64,000 nucleotides of DNA from Lachnospiraceae bacterium (GTDB taxonomy: Bacteria > Bacillota > Clostridia > Lachnospirales > Lachnospiraceae), in the NCBI GenBank assembly GCA_023664345.1, contig JAMPFQ010000001.1, positions 1 to 64,000 on the forward strand. Reading direction: 5' to 3'. Shown piece by piece: positions 48,640-60,033 of the stretch (positions within the stretch are counted from its first letter, which is position 1; each line of letters begins with the position of its first letter). The notes under the pieces were generated by a model that saw nothing but the letters and a program-made list of their open reading frames with translations, was not told the DNA's origin and did no database searches. A program made the position numbers and the translations under genes.

Positions 48640-50928
48640 CTAGATACGGTTATAATTGATCAGGCAGCCCCTCAGTATGATCTGCCTTTCCTCGTCCGTC
48701 AGTTCGCCCAGCTTCAGGCCAAACTCTTTCAGGGCGCCGCCCTTTACCACATAAGCGACAATATTGTCATTTTTCTCTTCCACAGCTTTCTTTATGCCGG
48801 GAATAAACAGGTAATCCAGATTTTGGAAAGGAAGTTCTCCCTCCTCGATCAGGAAAGGCAGCATGCCCCAGTTGATCAGGTTGGAGCGGTAACGCTTGGT
48901 GGCATACTCGTTGGCAATATTGGCCCAGCCACCCAGCACTTTCTGGCAGGACGCCGCCTGCTCGCGGGCGGAACCGTCGCCGGGCTTCACCGCGAAAATA
49001 GTGGAGCCGAAACCGGTATTGGTATGGCTTACATCGGGATACTTTTCCTTGATGGGACTCATCACATCCCTGATGGCAGGCAGCACATGGCAGGGATGCC
49101 CGCCTTTCATGCGCTCCTCCTCCAGGGCATGGATCGCCTTGGCGCGCCCCACATATTCGGGATCCTTGCGGCTTAAGGTAAACTCCGCCAGTCCCAAGGG
49201 ATTGGAGCGGTAGGAAGAAGTCTCACCGGAAGGGATCAGTTCATCCGTGGTGGTAACGGGATCGTGAATCTCACTGACCACCTGCAGCACCAGATTCTCG
49301 GGCAGTTCCCCCATGGCAGGCCAGTCCTTGATATTGGGGCCAAACTGGATCTCCGTATCGGGATCCGCCACGCCCCTGGAATCAAACACCCGGTTGGCGT
49401 AGATATTGCTGTCAAAATGATATTTATATTTACCGATCTCACCGTCAAAATCCGTAGCGGGCGTCAGTACGCCCTGATTTGCCGCCGTAGCCGCGATGGA
49501 ACGGGCATCCATCAGCGCCACGGAAGAGATCTGACCGTTCTGCAGCTTGCTTCCCTCACGGTTGGGAAAGTTCCTGGTGGAATGACGGATGCTGAAAGCG
49601 TTATTTGCAGGCGTGTCCCCCGCGCCAAAGCAGGGGCCGCAGAACGCCGTCTTCATCACCGCGCCGGTCTCCATCAGCGCAGCGGCACAACCGTTCTTCA
49701 CCAGTTCCATATACACGGGCATGGAAGCGGGATATACGCTTAAGGTAAAGCCGCCGGAGCCGATATATCTCCCTTTCATGATATCAGCCGCCGCGCAGAT
49801 ATTCTCAAAACCGCCCCCCGCACAGCCTGCGATGATACCCTGATCCACCATGAACTTTCCGTTCTTCACTTTATTTTTCAGGTGAAATTCCACGGCGCCA
49901 TCCAGGCTCACCTGGGCGCGTTTCTCCGTCTCGTCCAGAATATCCATGAGATTGGCGTTCAGTTCCTCGATCGTATAAGTATTGCTGGGATGGAACGGCA
50001 TGGCGATCATAGGGCGCACTTTGGACAGATCCACCTGAATCATGCCGTCATAATACGCCACCTGGCCGGGATTCAGTTCCTTATAGTCCGCCTTGCGGCC
50101 ATGGATCTCATAAAACGCCTCTATCTCGCTGTCGGTCTTCCAGATAGAGGACAGGCAGGTGGTCTCCGTGGTCATCACGTCAACGCCGATCCGGAAGTCC
50201 GCGCTTAAGGAAGCCACGCCGGGACCCACGAACTCCATCACCTGATTTTTCACATAGCCGTTCTGAAAGACTGCCCCGATAATGGCAAGCGCCACATCCT
50301 GAGGGCCCACGCCCTTTACGGGAACGCCGGTCAGGTACACGCCCACCACGCCGGGCATATTGATGTCATAGGTCTGGTCCAGAAGCTGCTTGACCAGTTC
50401 CGGCCCGCCCTCGCCCACAGCCATGGTTCCCAGAGCGCCGTAACGGGTATGGGAATCGGAACCCAGGATCATGCCGCCGCCTGTGGCGAGCATCTCACGG
50501 GCAAACTGATGGATCACCGCCTGATGAGGGGGCACATAGACGCCGCCGTACTTCTTTGCGCAGGTCAGTCCGAACATGTGGTCGTCCTCATTGATGGTGC
50601 CGCCCACCGCGCACAGAGAGTTGTGACAATTGGTCAGCACATAGGGCATGGGAAACTTCTGCAGGCCTGACGCCCTGGCTGTCTGGATGATCCCCACAAA
50701 GGTGATGTCATGGCTGGTCAGCTTATCGAATCTGATCTTCAGCTTGTCCATATTCCCGGAAGTGTTATGGCTTTCCAGAATGCCATAGGCAATGGTCTGC
50801 TTTGCCGCTTCCTCTTTCGTGACCTCTTTCCCGGTCTTTGCCCTGACAGCCGCAGCCGCCTCCCCATTATCCGGCACGATCTCCGTACCGTTCACCAGAT
50901 ACGCGCCGCCCTGCATTAATTCTATCAT
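48640..50928 (-). CDS. Aconitase-family hydratase
   Basis: 762 residues, aconitase superfamily. The three cysteines that hold a [4Fe-4S] cluster should be among [19 protein letters not shown] and [12 protein letters not shown]; the last motif is typical. [20 protein letters not shown] and the C-terminal swivel domain ([20 protein letters not shown]) are also clear. Firmicutes of this group often carry this 'hydratase' besides or instead of a canonical aconitase. Whether it acts on citrate or another hydroxy acid cannot be read. GAGAGG upstream fixes the start. Confidence 0.88.
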   Translation of the reverse strand: MIELMQGGAYLVNGTEIVPDNGEAAAAVRAKTGKEVTKEEAAKQTIAYGILESHNTSGNMDKLKIRFDKLTSHDITFVGIIQTARASGLQKFPMPYVLTNCHNSLCAVGGTINEDDHMFGLTCAKKYGGVYVPPHQAVIHQFAREMLATGGGMILGSDSHTRYGALGTMAVGEGGPELVKQLLDQTYDINMPGVVGVYLTGVPVKGVGPQDVALAIIGAVFQNGYVKNQVMEFVGPGVASLSADFRIGVDVMTTETTCLSSIWKTDSEIEAFYEIHGRKADYKELNPGQVAYYDGMIQVDLSKVRPMIAMPFHPSNTYTIEELNANLMDILDETEKRAQVSLDGAVEFHLKNKVKNGKFMVDQGIIAGCAGGGFENICAAADIMKGRYIGSGGFTLSVYPASMPVYMELVKNGCAAALMETGAVMKTAFCGPCFGAGDTPANNAFSIRHSTRNFPNREGSKLQNGQISSVALMDARSIAATAANQGVLTPATDFDGEIGKYKYHFDSNIYANRVFDSRGVADPDTEIQFGPNIKDWPAMGELPENLVLQVVSEIHDPVTTTDELIPSGETSSYRSNPLGLAEFTLSRKDPEYVGRAKAIHALEEERMKGGHPCHVLPAIRDVMSPIKEKYPDVSHTNTGFGSTIFAVKPGDGSAREQAASCQKVLGGWANIANEYATKRYRSNLINWGMLPFLIEEGELPFQNLDYLFIPGIKKAVEEKNDNIVAYVVKGGALKEFGLKLGELTDEERQIILRGCLINYNRI

Positions 50929-50985
50929 GTTTTCCTCTCATTCCGCCGCGCAAACGGCATTTTAATCTTTTATCCCATATCAATT

Positions 50986-51013
50986 GCCGCCCCAGGCATA
51001 TCCCTGAGGCGGC
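50986..51013 (-). terminator. Hairpin after glgP
   Basis: GCCGCCTCAGG/CCTGGGGCGGC on the minus strand, 16 bp past the glgP stop. G+C-rich stem but only a weak T-stretch. Confidence 0.65.
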
Positions 51014-51028
51014 CATATACATACAGAA

Positions 51029-53566
<2,538 letters not shown>

Positions 53567-53604
53567 CGTCGTCTCCTTACTCCTTTTCCTGATTTCATAC
53601 TCAC

Positions 53605-53725
53605 CCCTGCGGTATCCCGAGGAAGAATCGCCCTGCGATATCCTGGGAAAAAATCGCCTTGCGGCATCCTGGGGAAAAAATCGCCCCGCAGTATCCCGGG
53701 AAGAATCGCTACGCGATTCTTCTAG
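53605..53725. repeat. 26-27-bp tandem repeats in the glgP leader
   Basis: Four imperfect units of the form GCGGYATCCYGGGGAARAATCGCC follow each other in the untranslated leader of glgP. They do not encode a protein with a ribosome site. They could form alternative pairings with the GCGATTCTTC end segment. Confidence 0.65.
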
Positions 53726-53741
53726 GAATGATAGTTGCTCT

Positions 53742-53818
53742 TAGGCTGTGTCCAAAGAGGTGTGTTTCACACCCTCTTGCAGCCTTAGTGCAACTTCATT
53801 CAGGGAATGATACATTCC
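53742..53818 (-). promoter_or_regulatory. Structured 5' part of the glgP leader
   Basis: Just downstream of the promoter are the hairpins AGGGAATG/CATTCCCT and a longer bulged stem with AGGGTGTG-AAA-CACACCTCT closed by GGCTG/CAGCC. With the tandem repeats this gives a leader of about 250 nt, long for a catabolic gene. No known riboswitch was recognised. Confidence 0.55.
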
Positions 53819-53820
53819 CT

Positions 53821-53848
53821 ATTATACCAGAATCTGGAATTATTTCAA
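53821..53848 (-). promoter_or_regulatory. SigA-type promoter of glgP
   Basis: TTGAAA (53843-53848), a 16-base spacer and TATAAT (53821-53826) on the minus strand. The -35 overlaps the ileS stop codon. Confidence 0.78.
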
Positions 53849-56800
53849 ACCTTTTCTACAGCAATGGTCACCGTTTCCCCATTTACGTTCCATTCTCGGG
53901 AAAATGCATAGTCCACCACACCGTCCGTCAGCGAATCTGCCAGAACCTTATCAGCGATCACCCTGAGATTCCTGTCCGCCAGGGCTGACAGCATCGCGTT
54001 GCCCATCAGGGCTACCCGGATGTGATCCATCACCTTAAAGCCCGCGTCCTTACGCATGGTCTGGATCTTGCTGATGATCTCGTAGACAAAGCCCTCCTCG
54101 ATCAGTTCCTCCGTCAGGTTCGTATCCAGCACAACGGTCAGCTTATTGTCCTCCTGGGAAACATATCCCTCTTTCTGCGCCATATCGATGAGCAGGTCGT
54201 CCTTAGTCAGTTCCACGGCCACGCCGTCCACTTCAAAGGCCAGCTTTCCATTGGCGTTCAGGTCGTCCATGGCGGCGTTCCCGTCCAGGGAAGCCAGCAT
54301 CTTCTGGATCCCGCCAAGCTGTTTGCCGTACTTAGGCCCTACCGTGCGAAGCTGGGGCTTGAACGTATAGGAAGTAAATTCCCTCACGTCCTCCGTAAAC
54401 ACCACTTCTTTCACATTCAGTTCTTCCCGGATGATGTCCGTATAGAACTGATCCAGCGTAAAGTCCGCCTTGATATACATACGGCTGATGGGCTGACGGT
54501 TCTTGATGGCCGCATCATTACGGCAGGCGCGTCCCATTGCCACCGCCTCCAGCACATCCTCCATGGAATCTTCCAGTTCTTTGTTGATAAAGCGCTCCTC
54601 CACCACGGGGAAATCGCACAGATGGATACTCTCCGGCGCGGAAGCGTCAACGCTGCGCACCAGGTTCTGGTAGATCTCCTCCGTCATAAAGGGCACCATG
54701 GGAGCCGCCGCCTTACAGATGGTCACCAGGGCGGTGTACAGCGTCATGTAGGCGTTGATCTTGTCCTGCTCCATGCCCTTTGCCCAGAAACGCTCACGGC
54801 TGCGGCGCACATACCAGTTGCTCATCTCGTCCACGAAATCCTGCAGAGCCTTGCCCGCCTCAGGGATGCGGTATTTATCCAGGTTTCTGTCCACCTCGCC
54901 CACCACCGTGTTCAGCCGGGAGAGCAGCCATTTATCCATGACGGACAGTTTCTCGTATTCCAGCTGATACTTTGTCGAGTCAAAACTGTCGATATTGGCA
55001 TACAGGATAAAGAACGCATAGGTATTCCAGAGCGTGCCCATGAACTTCCTCTGCCCCTCCATCACTGCCTTGCCGGAAAAACGCTTGGGCAGCCAGGGCG
55101 CCGCGCTGGTGTAGAAATACCACCTGATGGCATCCGCGCCGTAAGTCTTAAGCGCCTCAAAAGGATCCACCGCGTTCCCCTTGGACTTGCTCATCTTCTG
55201 ACCGTTCTCGTCCAACACCAGCCCCATGACGATCACATTCTCATAGGGTGACTTGTTGAACAACAGCGTGGACTCCGCCAGCAGGGAATAGAACCATCCC
55301 CTGGTCTGATCCACCGCCTCGGAGATGAACTGGGCGGGGAACTGCTGTTCAAAGAGTTCCTTATTTTCAAAGGGATAATGATGCTGCGCAAAAGGCATTG
55401 CCCCGGAGTCAAACCAGCAGTCGATCACCTCAGGCACACGCTTCATTGCCTTGCCGCACTCAGGGCAGGGGATGGTGATAGCGTCGATATAAGGCCTGTG
55501 AAGCTCCACCGTCTTCGCTTCCTCGTTGCCGCTGAGCCGGTACAGTTCCTCCCTGCTCCCCACGGAATGCATATGCCCGCACTCACACTCCCAGATATTT
55601 AAAGGTGTGCCCCAGTAGCGGTTCCGGGAAACAGCCCAGTCCTGGATATTCTCCAGCCAGTTGCCGAAACGGCCCTCACCGATGGACTGGGGGATCCAGT
55701 TGATGGTATTGTTGTTCCGCACCAGGTCATCCTTCACCGCCGTCATCTTGATGAACCAGGATTCTCTCGCATAATACAGAAGCGGCGTGTCACATCTCCA
55801 GCAGAAAGGATAGTCATGTTCAAACTTCGGCGCATCGTACAGCTTTCCCTCTGCGTCCAAGTCCTTCAGGATCTGCGGGTCGGCGTCCTTCACAAACTTG
55901 CCCGCATAGGGCGTATCCTCCGTCATATTTCCCTTACCGTCCACAAACTGTACGAAAGGCAGGTCATACTTTCTGCCCACATTGGCATCGTCCTCACCGA
56001 ACGCCGGGGCAATATGCACGATACCCGTGCCGTCGGTCATTGTGACATAAGTGTCACAAGTTACAAAAAATCCTTTCTTCCTCTGTTTTGCGGCCGCTTC
56101 CCCGGCACAGGCAAAGAGAGGCTCATATTCCTTATATTCCAGATCCTTTCCCGTATAGGTCTCCAACACCTCATAAGCGGGCTCGTTTTCCTTTGCCAGG
56201 CTTCCCAGCACTTTGTCCAGAAGTTCCTGGGCCATATAATAGGTTCTGCCGTCCGCTGCTTTCACTTTACAGTAGGTGTCCTCAGGATTCACGCAGAGGG
56301 CCACATTGGAGGGCAGGGTCCAGGGAGTCGTGGTCCATGCCAGGAAATAAGCATCCTCACCCACACATTTAAAACGGACGATGGCGGAACGCTCCTTTAC
56401 CGCCTTATATCCCTGTGCCACCTCATGGCTGGACAGGGGCGTACCGCAGCGGGGGCAGTAGGGAACGATCTTGAAGCCCTTGTACAACAGCCCCTTGTCC
56501 CAGATGGTCCTAAGCGCCCACCACTCGGACTCGATGAAATCATCATCATAGGTAACGTAAGGGTCGTCCATATCCGCCCAGAAGCCCACGGTATTGGAGA
56601 AATCCTCCCACATGCCCTTGTATTTCCAGACGCTCTCCTTGCACTGGTCGATAAAGGGGGCGAGGCCGTACTCCTCGATCTGCTCCTTGCCGTCCAGCCC
56701 CAGCTTCTTCTCCACTTCCAGTTCCACAGGCAGTCCGTGGGTATCCCATCCCGCCTTTCTGGGCACCATATAGCCTTTCATGGTGCGGTATCTGGGGATC

Positions 56801-57000
56801 ATGTCCTTGATGGTACGGGTCTCCACATGGCCGATGTGGGGCATCCCATTGGCGGTAGGCGGCCCGTCGTAAAAGGTATAGACAGGGCCTTCTTTCCTGC
56901 TGTCAATGCTCTTCTGGAAAATATGAGCATCCGCCCAGAATTTCTCAATCGCTTTTTCCCTTTCCACAAAGTTTAGATTACTGTCAACCTGTTTGTACAT
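53845..57000 (-). CDS. ileS: Isoleucyl-tRNA synthetase (long, eukaryote-like type)
   Basis: 1051 residues, class I synthetase. It has the PHIGH signature (PTANGMPHIGHVETRT), an editing domain, the KMSKSKGN loop (LDENGQKMSKSKGN) and a long C-terminal anticodon and tail region. The wording around the signatures (QTRGWFYSLL and MGLVLDENG) follows the IleS2 or eukaryote-like branch rather than the Bacillus IleS1 branch. That branch is often less sensitive to mupirocin, which is an inference here. Expression is controlled by the T-box leader at 57010-57350. Confidence 0.95.
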   Translation of the reverse strand: MYKQVDSNLNFVEREKAIEKFWADAHIFQKSIDSRKEGPVYTFYDGPPTANGMPHIGHVETRTIKDMIPRYRTMKGYMVPRKAGWDTHGLPVELEVEKKLGLDGKEQIEEYGLAPFIDQCKESVWKYKGMWEDFSNTVGFWADMDDPYVTYDDDFIESEWWALRTIWDKGLLYKGFKIVPYCPRCGTPLSSHEVAQGYKAVKERSAIVRFKCVGEDAYFLAWTTTPWTLPSNVALCVNPEDTYCKVKAADGRTYYMAQELLDKVLGSLAKENEPAYEVLETYTGKDLEYKEYEPLFACAGEAAAKQRKKGFFVTCDTYVTMTDGTGIVHIAPAFGEDDANVGRKYDLPFVQFVDGKGNMTEDTPYAGKFVKDADPQILKDLDAEGKLYDAPKFEHDYPFCWRCDTPLLYYARESWFIKMTAVKDDLVRNNNTINWIPQSIGEGRFGNWLENIQDWAVSRNRYWGTPLNIWECECGHMHSVGSREELYRLSGNEEAKTVELHRPYIDAITIPCPECGKAMKRVPEVIDCWFDSGAMPFAQHHYPFENKELFEQQFPAQFISEAVDQTRGWFYSLLAESTLLFNKSPYENVIVMGLVLDENGQKMSKSKGNAVDPFEALKTYGADAIRWYFYTSAAPWLPKRFSGKAVMEGQRKFMGTLWNTYAFFILYANIDSFDSTKYQLEYEKLSVMDKWLLSRLNTVVGEVDRNLDKYRIPEAGKALQDFVDEMSNWYVRRSRERFWAKGMEQDKINAYMTLYTALVTICKAAAPMVPFMTEEIYQNLVRSVDASAPESIHLCDFPVVEERFINKELEDSMEDVLEAVAMGRACRNDAAIKNRQPISRMYIKADFTLDQFYTDIIREELNVKEVVFTEDVREFTSYTFKPQLRTVGPKYGKQLGGIQKMLASLDGNAAMDDLNANGKLAFEVDGVAVELTKDDLLIDMAQKEGYVSQEDNKLTVVLDTNLTEELIEEGFVYEIISKIQTMRKDAGFKVMDHIRVALMGNAMLSALADRNLRVIADKVLADSLTDGVVDYAFSREWNVNGETVTIAVEKV

Positions 57001-57009
57001 TTCCGTTAT

Positions 57010-57328
57010 CCCTTTCTTCAGATTAATAAAACCCCGTCCTGTAAAAGGACGAGGTCCATGACTCCGTTACCACCTGTTACATCATACGATCCTGTTGAAA
57101 GCCGCCTCGCGCATACTCTCATGAGAATGATATGGTATCCCTTAACGCGGGAATATCGTTCAGGACTACCGGGACTGACCCTGGGGACTGTTCCTTTGGC
57201 CCTGACTGCTCGGAAGTGATCTTCACCGAATCCTTACTCGCACCGGTCTCCCACCCCCGCCGGCTCGCTTTGCCTTTCCGGATATGGCTACTCTCTTCGT
57301 CGTCGCATTTCCTATTTTCATATGAGGT
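57010..57328 (-). promoter_or_regulatory. T-box riboswitch specific for isoleucine
   Basis: On the minus strand the leader has a long stem I with specifier context GTGAAG-ATC-ACTTCC (ATC, an isoleucine codon, at 57218-57220), then stem III. The T-box AGGTGGTAACGGAG follows at 57062-57075, whose TGGT pairs with the ACCA end of tRNA. The terminator stem CTCGTCC/GGACGGG with a TTTTA run (about 57027-57058) ends it. Uncharged tRNA-Ile favours read-through into ileS. Confidence 0.93.
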
Positions 57329-57358
57329 ATTATAATATCCGACATTTTCACTTGTCAA
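57329..57358 (-). promoter_or_regulatory. SigA-type promoter of the ileS T-box leader
   Basis: TTGACA (57353-57358), an 18-base spacer and TATAAT (57329-57334) on the minus strand, right after the diguanylate cyclase stop. Confidence 0.85.
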
Positions 57359-57361
57359 GTA

Positions 57362-59140
57362 CTAAGTTGACTCTCTGATCAGCACCGCGTTTATGATCCG
57401 GCACATATTCTCAAACAACTGCATCGCCAGCTTCGGGAAAGAATTCCTGTTCACGCAGGCCTCCAATATGACCATCCCGCACACTTCCCCGTCTCTGTCC
57501 CGCAGCAGGAACTGCATGCAGCTGAGCACTCCCTGTTTCTGCAGGGCACTGAAAACGCGGCTCTGGGAATACTCCATAAAATTCGTGTTGGTACAGATCA
57601 TCAGATCATCCTTGAACAGACTGAGATAATCCGCGTCCTCAAAAGCCTGCTGTTCATCCTGTTCCCAGACAAAATCTTTCGGATACTGCCCCACGATCTT
57701 CCTGTCTTTTCCCCAGAATATCACAATCCTGTCAGTCATGATCGTGTGCACCATCAACTCCAGGAGTTCCGGCATGCACCTGCTTCCGTTCAATACCATA
57801 TCCGCCAGGTATCTGTTGATCTGACCCATGTCTTTCTCGGAAAAGAAGCTGTCCCTGATCTCCGTCATGTCGGAAGAAACATCCGTCATATGGAACTTCC
57901 CATGCTTTTGCACATCATAGATGACAAAACGATTCCTGCCTTTCTGCTTTGCTATATACAGCGCCTTGTCCGCGATACGGAACAACTCGTTATAATCGTT
58001 GGAATCCACACCACACTGAGCGGCGCCGATAGAGCAGGACAGCCTGTTCTCACCCACGCGTTCCAGAAACAGCATACCGATATTCGTCCTGATGCCCCGC
58101 AGATAACTTCGAAGCCCTGCTTCATCCCCGTAATCTTTCAGTATGATCAGGAATTCATCTCCGCCGATCCGTCCTACCATGCCGTTGCCGCCTACCACTT
58201 TTTTCATCACATCGGACGAGGCTCTGATGACCTCATCGCCAAACAGGTGGCCGTAGGTATCATTGACATTTTTAAAATAATCCAGGTCCACAATGGCGAC
58301 CGCCGCCTGATTGCCCGGTCTCACATTTTTCAGCGCATATTCCGTTATGGACTTTTTATTTAAAGTCTTGGTCAGGGAATCCACAAAAGTCCCCTCCAGA
58401 TAATCGTCCGTCTCCTCATGGGTCTTGATATTGAACACGGACCATACTCCCAATACTACTTTCTTCTCCTGATATTCCCGCGGGACCATATGTACCCTGT
58501 ATCCGTCCATATTGTCGCCGTAGGAAAGGATCTTGCCGGAAAACAGGAAAGACTGCTCACTGTTTGCCCTGGCCAGCGTGTCACAGAAACTCTCAAAGAC
58601 GGCCACATCCTTATCCGCCACATATTTCTGCTCCACGATCTGACGCCGCCACTCCTGGAGCGGCTGATCGCAGATATCCACCATCTGGCTGTAATCCATC
58701 CAGAACAGATGGAACCTGTCGTCCTCAGGCGAGTAGAGGAAATACGCCTTGCCATTGAGAGTCAGGAAATCCTCGAACAGAGCCAGCCGCTTTTTCAGTT
58801 CCGCCATCTTCTTCTCGTTGCCGCTGATGTTCCTCAACTCCAGATAGATAAAATCTTCACCCTCATATTTGCGCAGGATCACAAAGCACTTCTCGTACTC
58901 ACCCTGCTGATTCTGCAATTGGATGCACTCGTCAAGTTCTTCATCGGGACGCAGTTTGATACACTTCTCCACCGCGGCCTGCAGCCGTTCCAGATCGTCC
59001 TCCCTGACGATCTTATACAACGAAACAAACTGGCGCTCGCCCAAAAAGCGGAACATGAGACTGTTTGCCTCATGCACAGTTAAAGAAAAGGTAAATTTCG
59101 CCGCGGGATACATTGACGCATTCACATTCAATCCATTCAC
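57362..59140 (-). CDS. GGDEF-domain diguanylate cyclase
   Basis: 592 residues in the chosen frame. An N-terminal PAS-like region (about 1-260) precedes the GGDEF domain at about 265-420, with VDLDYFKNVNDTYGHLFGDE, the intact GRIGGDEF active site and LSCSIGAAQCG. A C-terminal GAF-like module closes the protein. It should make cyclic di-GMP from two GTP. No RxxD inhibitory site precedes GGDEF. No membrane helices. The frame's first codon (TTG at 59206) has no ribosome site and looks like a -35 TTGACA; GTG at 59140 with GGAGG upstream is a better but not certain start. Confidence 0.88.
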   Translation of the reverse strand: MNGLNVNASMYPAAKFTFSLTVHEANSLMFRFLGERQFVSLYKIVREDDLERLQAAVEKCIKLRPDEELDECIQLQNQQGEYEKCFVILRKYEGEDFIYLELRNISGNEKKMAELKKRLALFEDFLTLNGKAYFLYSPEDDRFHLFWMDYSQMVDICDQPLQEWRRQIVEQKYVADKDVAVFESFCDTLARANSEQSFLFSGKILSYGDNMDGYRVHMVPREYQEKKVVLGVWSVFNIKTHEETDDYLEGTFVDSLTKTLNKKSITEYALKNVRPGNQAAVAIVDLDYFKNVNDTYGHLFGDEVIRASSDVMKKVVGGNGMVGRIGGDEFLIILKDYGDEAGLRSYLRGIRTNIGMLFLERVGENRLSCSIGAAQCGVDSNDYNELFRIADKALYIAKQKGRNRFVIYDVQKHGKFHMTDVSSDMTEIRDSFFSEKDMGQINRYLADMVLNGSRCMPELLELMVHTIMTDRIVIFWGKDRKIVGQYPKDFVWEQDEQQAFEDADYLSLFKDDLMICTNTNFMEYSQSRVFSALQKQGVLSCMQFLLRDRDGEVCGMVILEACVNRNSFPKLAMQLFENMCRIINAVLIREST

Positions 59141-59259
59141 GTTCTGTCCAGCCTCCACTTTTGAGTCTACTTTTCCATCTACATATAGCTTATCAAAAAA
59201 TGTCAAAAAAGTAAAGGACAGTTGCTAAAAAAGACAGACGATAAAAAGGACAGACAGAG

Positions 59260-59805
59260 CTACTGCTCCATCTGCCTTCCCAAAAATCCCGCCGCGGAGA
59301 GCAGCAGTTTCTGCTCCACCTCACCCATACGGCTCTTATTGTCATTCTGCAGGAGCACCACGCTTCCGATCACATCGCCTTCGCAAAGGATCGGCGTAAT
59401 GGCCTCATGCTGGTAATCGCTGGATGCCTCCTCGCAGATGGTGATAAAGTTCCTGTCTCCCTTGGTTGCCATGAGTGTTTCCCGGTTGTGTATCTTTTCA
59501 TCCATCTGCTTGCTCACGGACTTGTTCACCATCTGCTTATAGCCGCCTGCCGCCGCGATGAACTGATCCCTGTCCGCGATCAGCGCCGCATGGCCGGACA
59601 CCTGCGCCAGGCTTTCCGCATACTGCTTCGCGAACGTGGTCATCTCGCCGATGGGAGAATATTTTTTCAGGATGACCTGTCCCTCCTTGTCTGTGTAGAT
59701 CTCAAGGGGATCTGATTCCCTGATGTGCAAAGTCCGGCGGATCTCCTTGGGAATCACGATCCTTCCCAGGTCATCTATCCTTCTCACAATTCCTGTTGCT
59801 TTCAT
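59260..59805 (-). CDS. spoVT: Stage V sporulation transcription factor SpoVT
   Basis: 181 residues. The N-terminal AbrB-type swapped-hairpin DNA-binding domain (MKATGIVRRIDDLGRIVIPK, about 1-50) is followed by a GAF-like domain, the layout that separates SpoVT from AbrB/Abh. SpoVT tunes forespore gene expression late in sporulation, and its presence implies an endospore former. GGAGGAG before the ATG at 59805 is strong; the longer frame to 59841 is rejected. Confidence 0.95.
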   Translation of the reverse strand: MKATGIVRRIDDLGRIVIPKEIRRTLHIRESDPLEIYTDKEGQVILKKYSPIGEMTTFAKQYAESLAQVSGHAALIADRDQFIAAAGGYKQMVNKSVSKQMDEKIHNRETLMATKGDRNFITICEEASSDYQHEAITPILCEGDVIGSVVLLQNDNKSRMGEVEQKLLLSAAGFLGRQMEQ

Positions 59806-59830
59806 AAAATCTCCTCCATTTGCAAATCTT

Positions 59831-59860
59831 AATATACTCATAAGTTCCTCAAAACATCAA
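59831..59860 (-). promoter_or_regulatory. Putative promoter of spoVT
   Basis: TTGATG (59855-59860), an 18-base spacer and TATATT (59831-59836) on the minus strand. A SigG-type match could not be fixed by eye. Confidence 0.4.
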
Positions 59861-60033
59861 GGCACTGCTAGTATTTGTAAATGAGAGACTTTTATACCTG
59901 GATCGTCTGTTTCCGGATCTCATCAAAAAGAACTTTCCAAAAAACCCGCTATATGCTATATTAGGTGAAGATCCGTATGATTCAGCCGGGACGCCCGCTC
60001 TTGATACAGGAGCCTCCCAAGAAAGAAGAGACG

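Noticed and set aside
53569..53744. Peptide coded by the glgP leader repeats
   Set aside because: The open plus-strand frame runs antisense to the leader and has no ribosome site.
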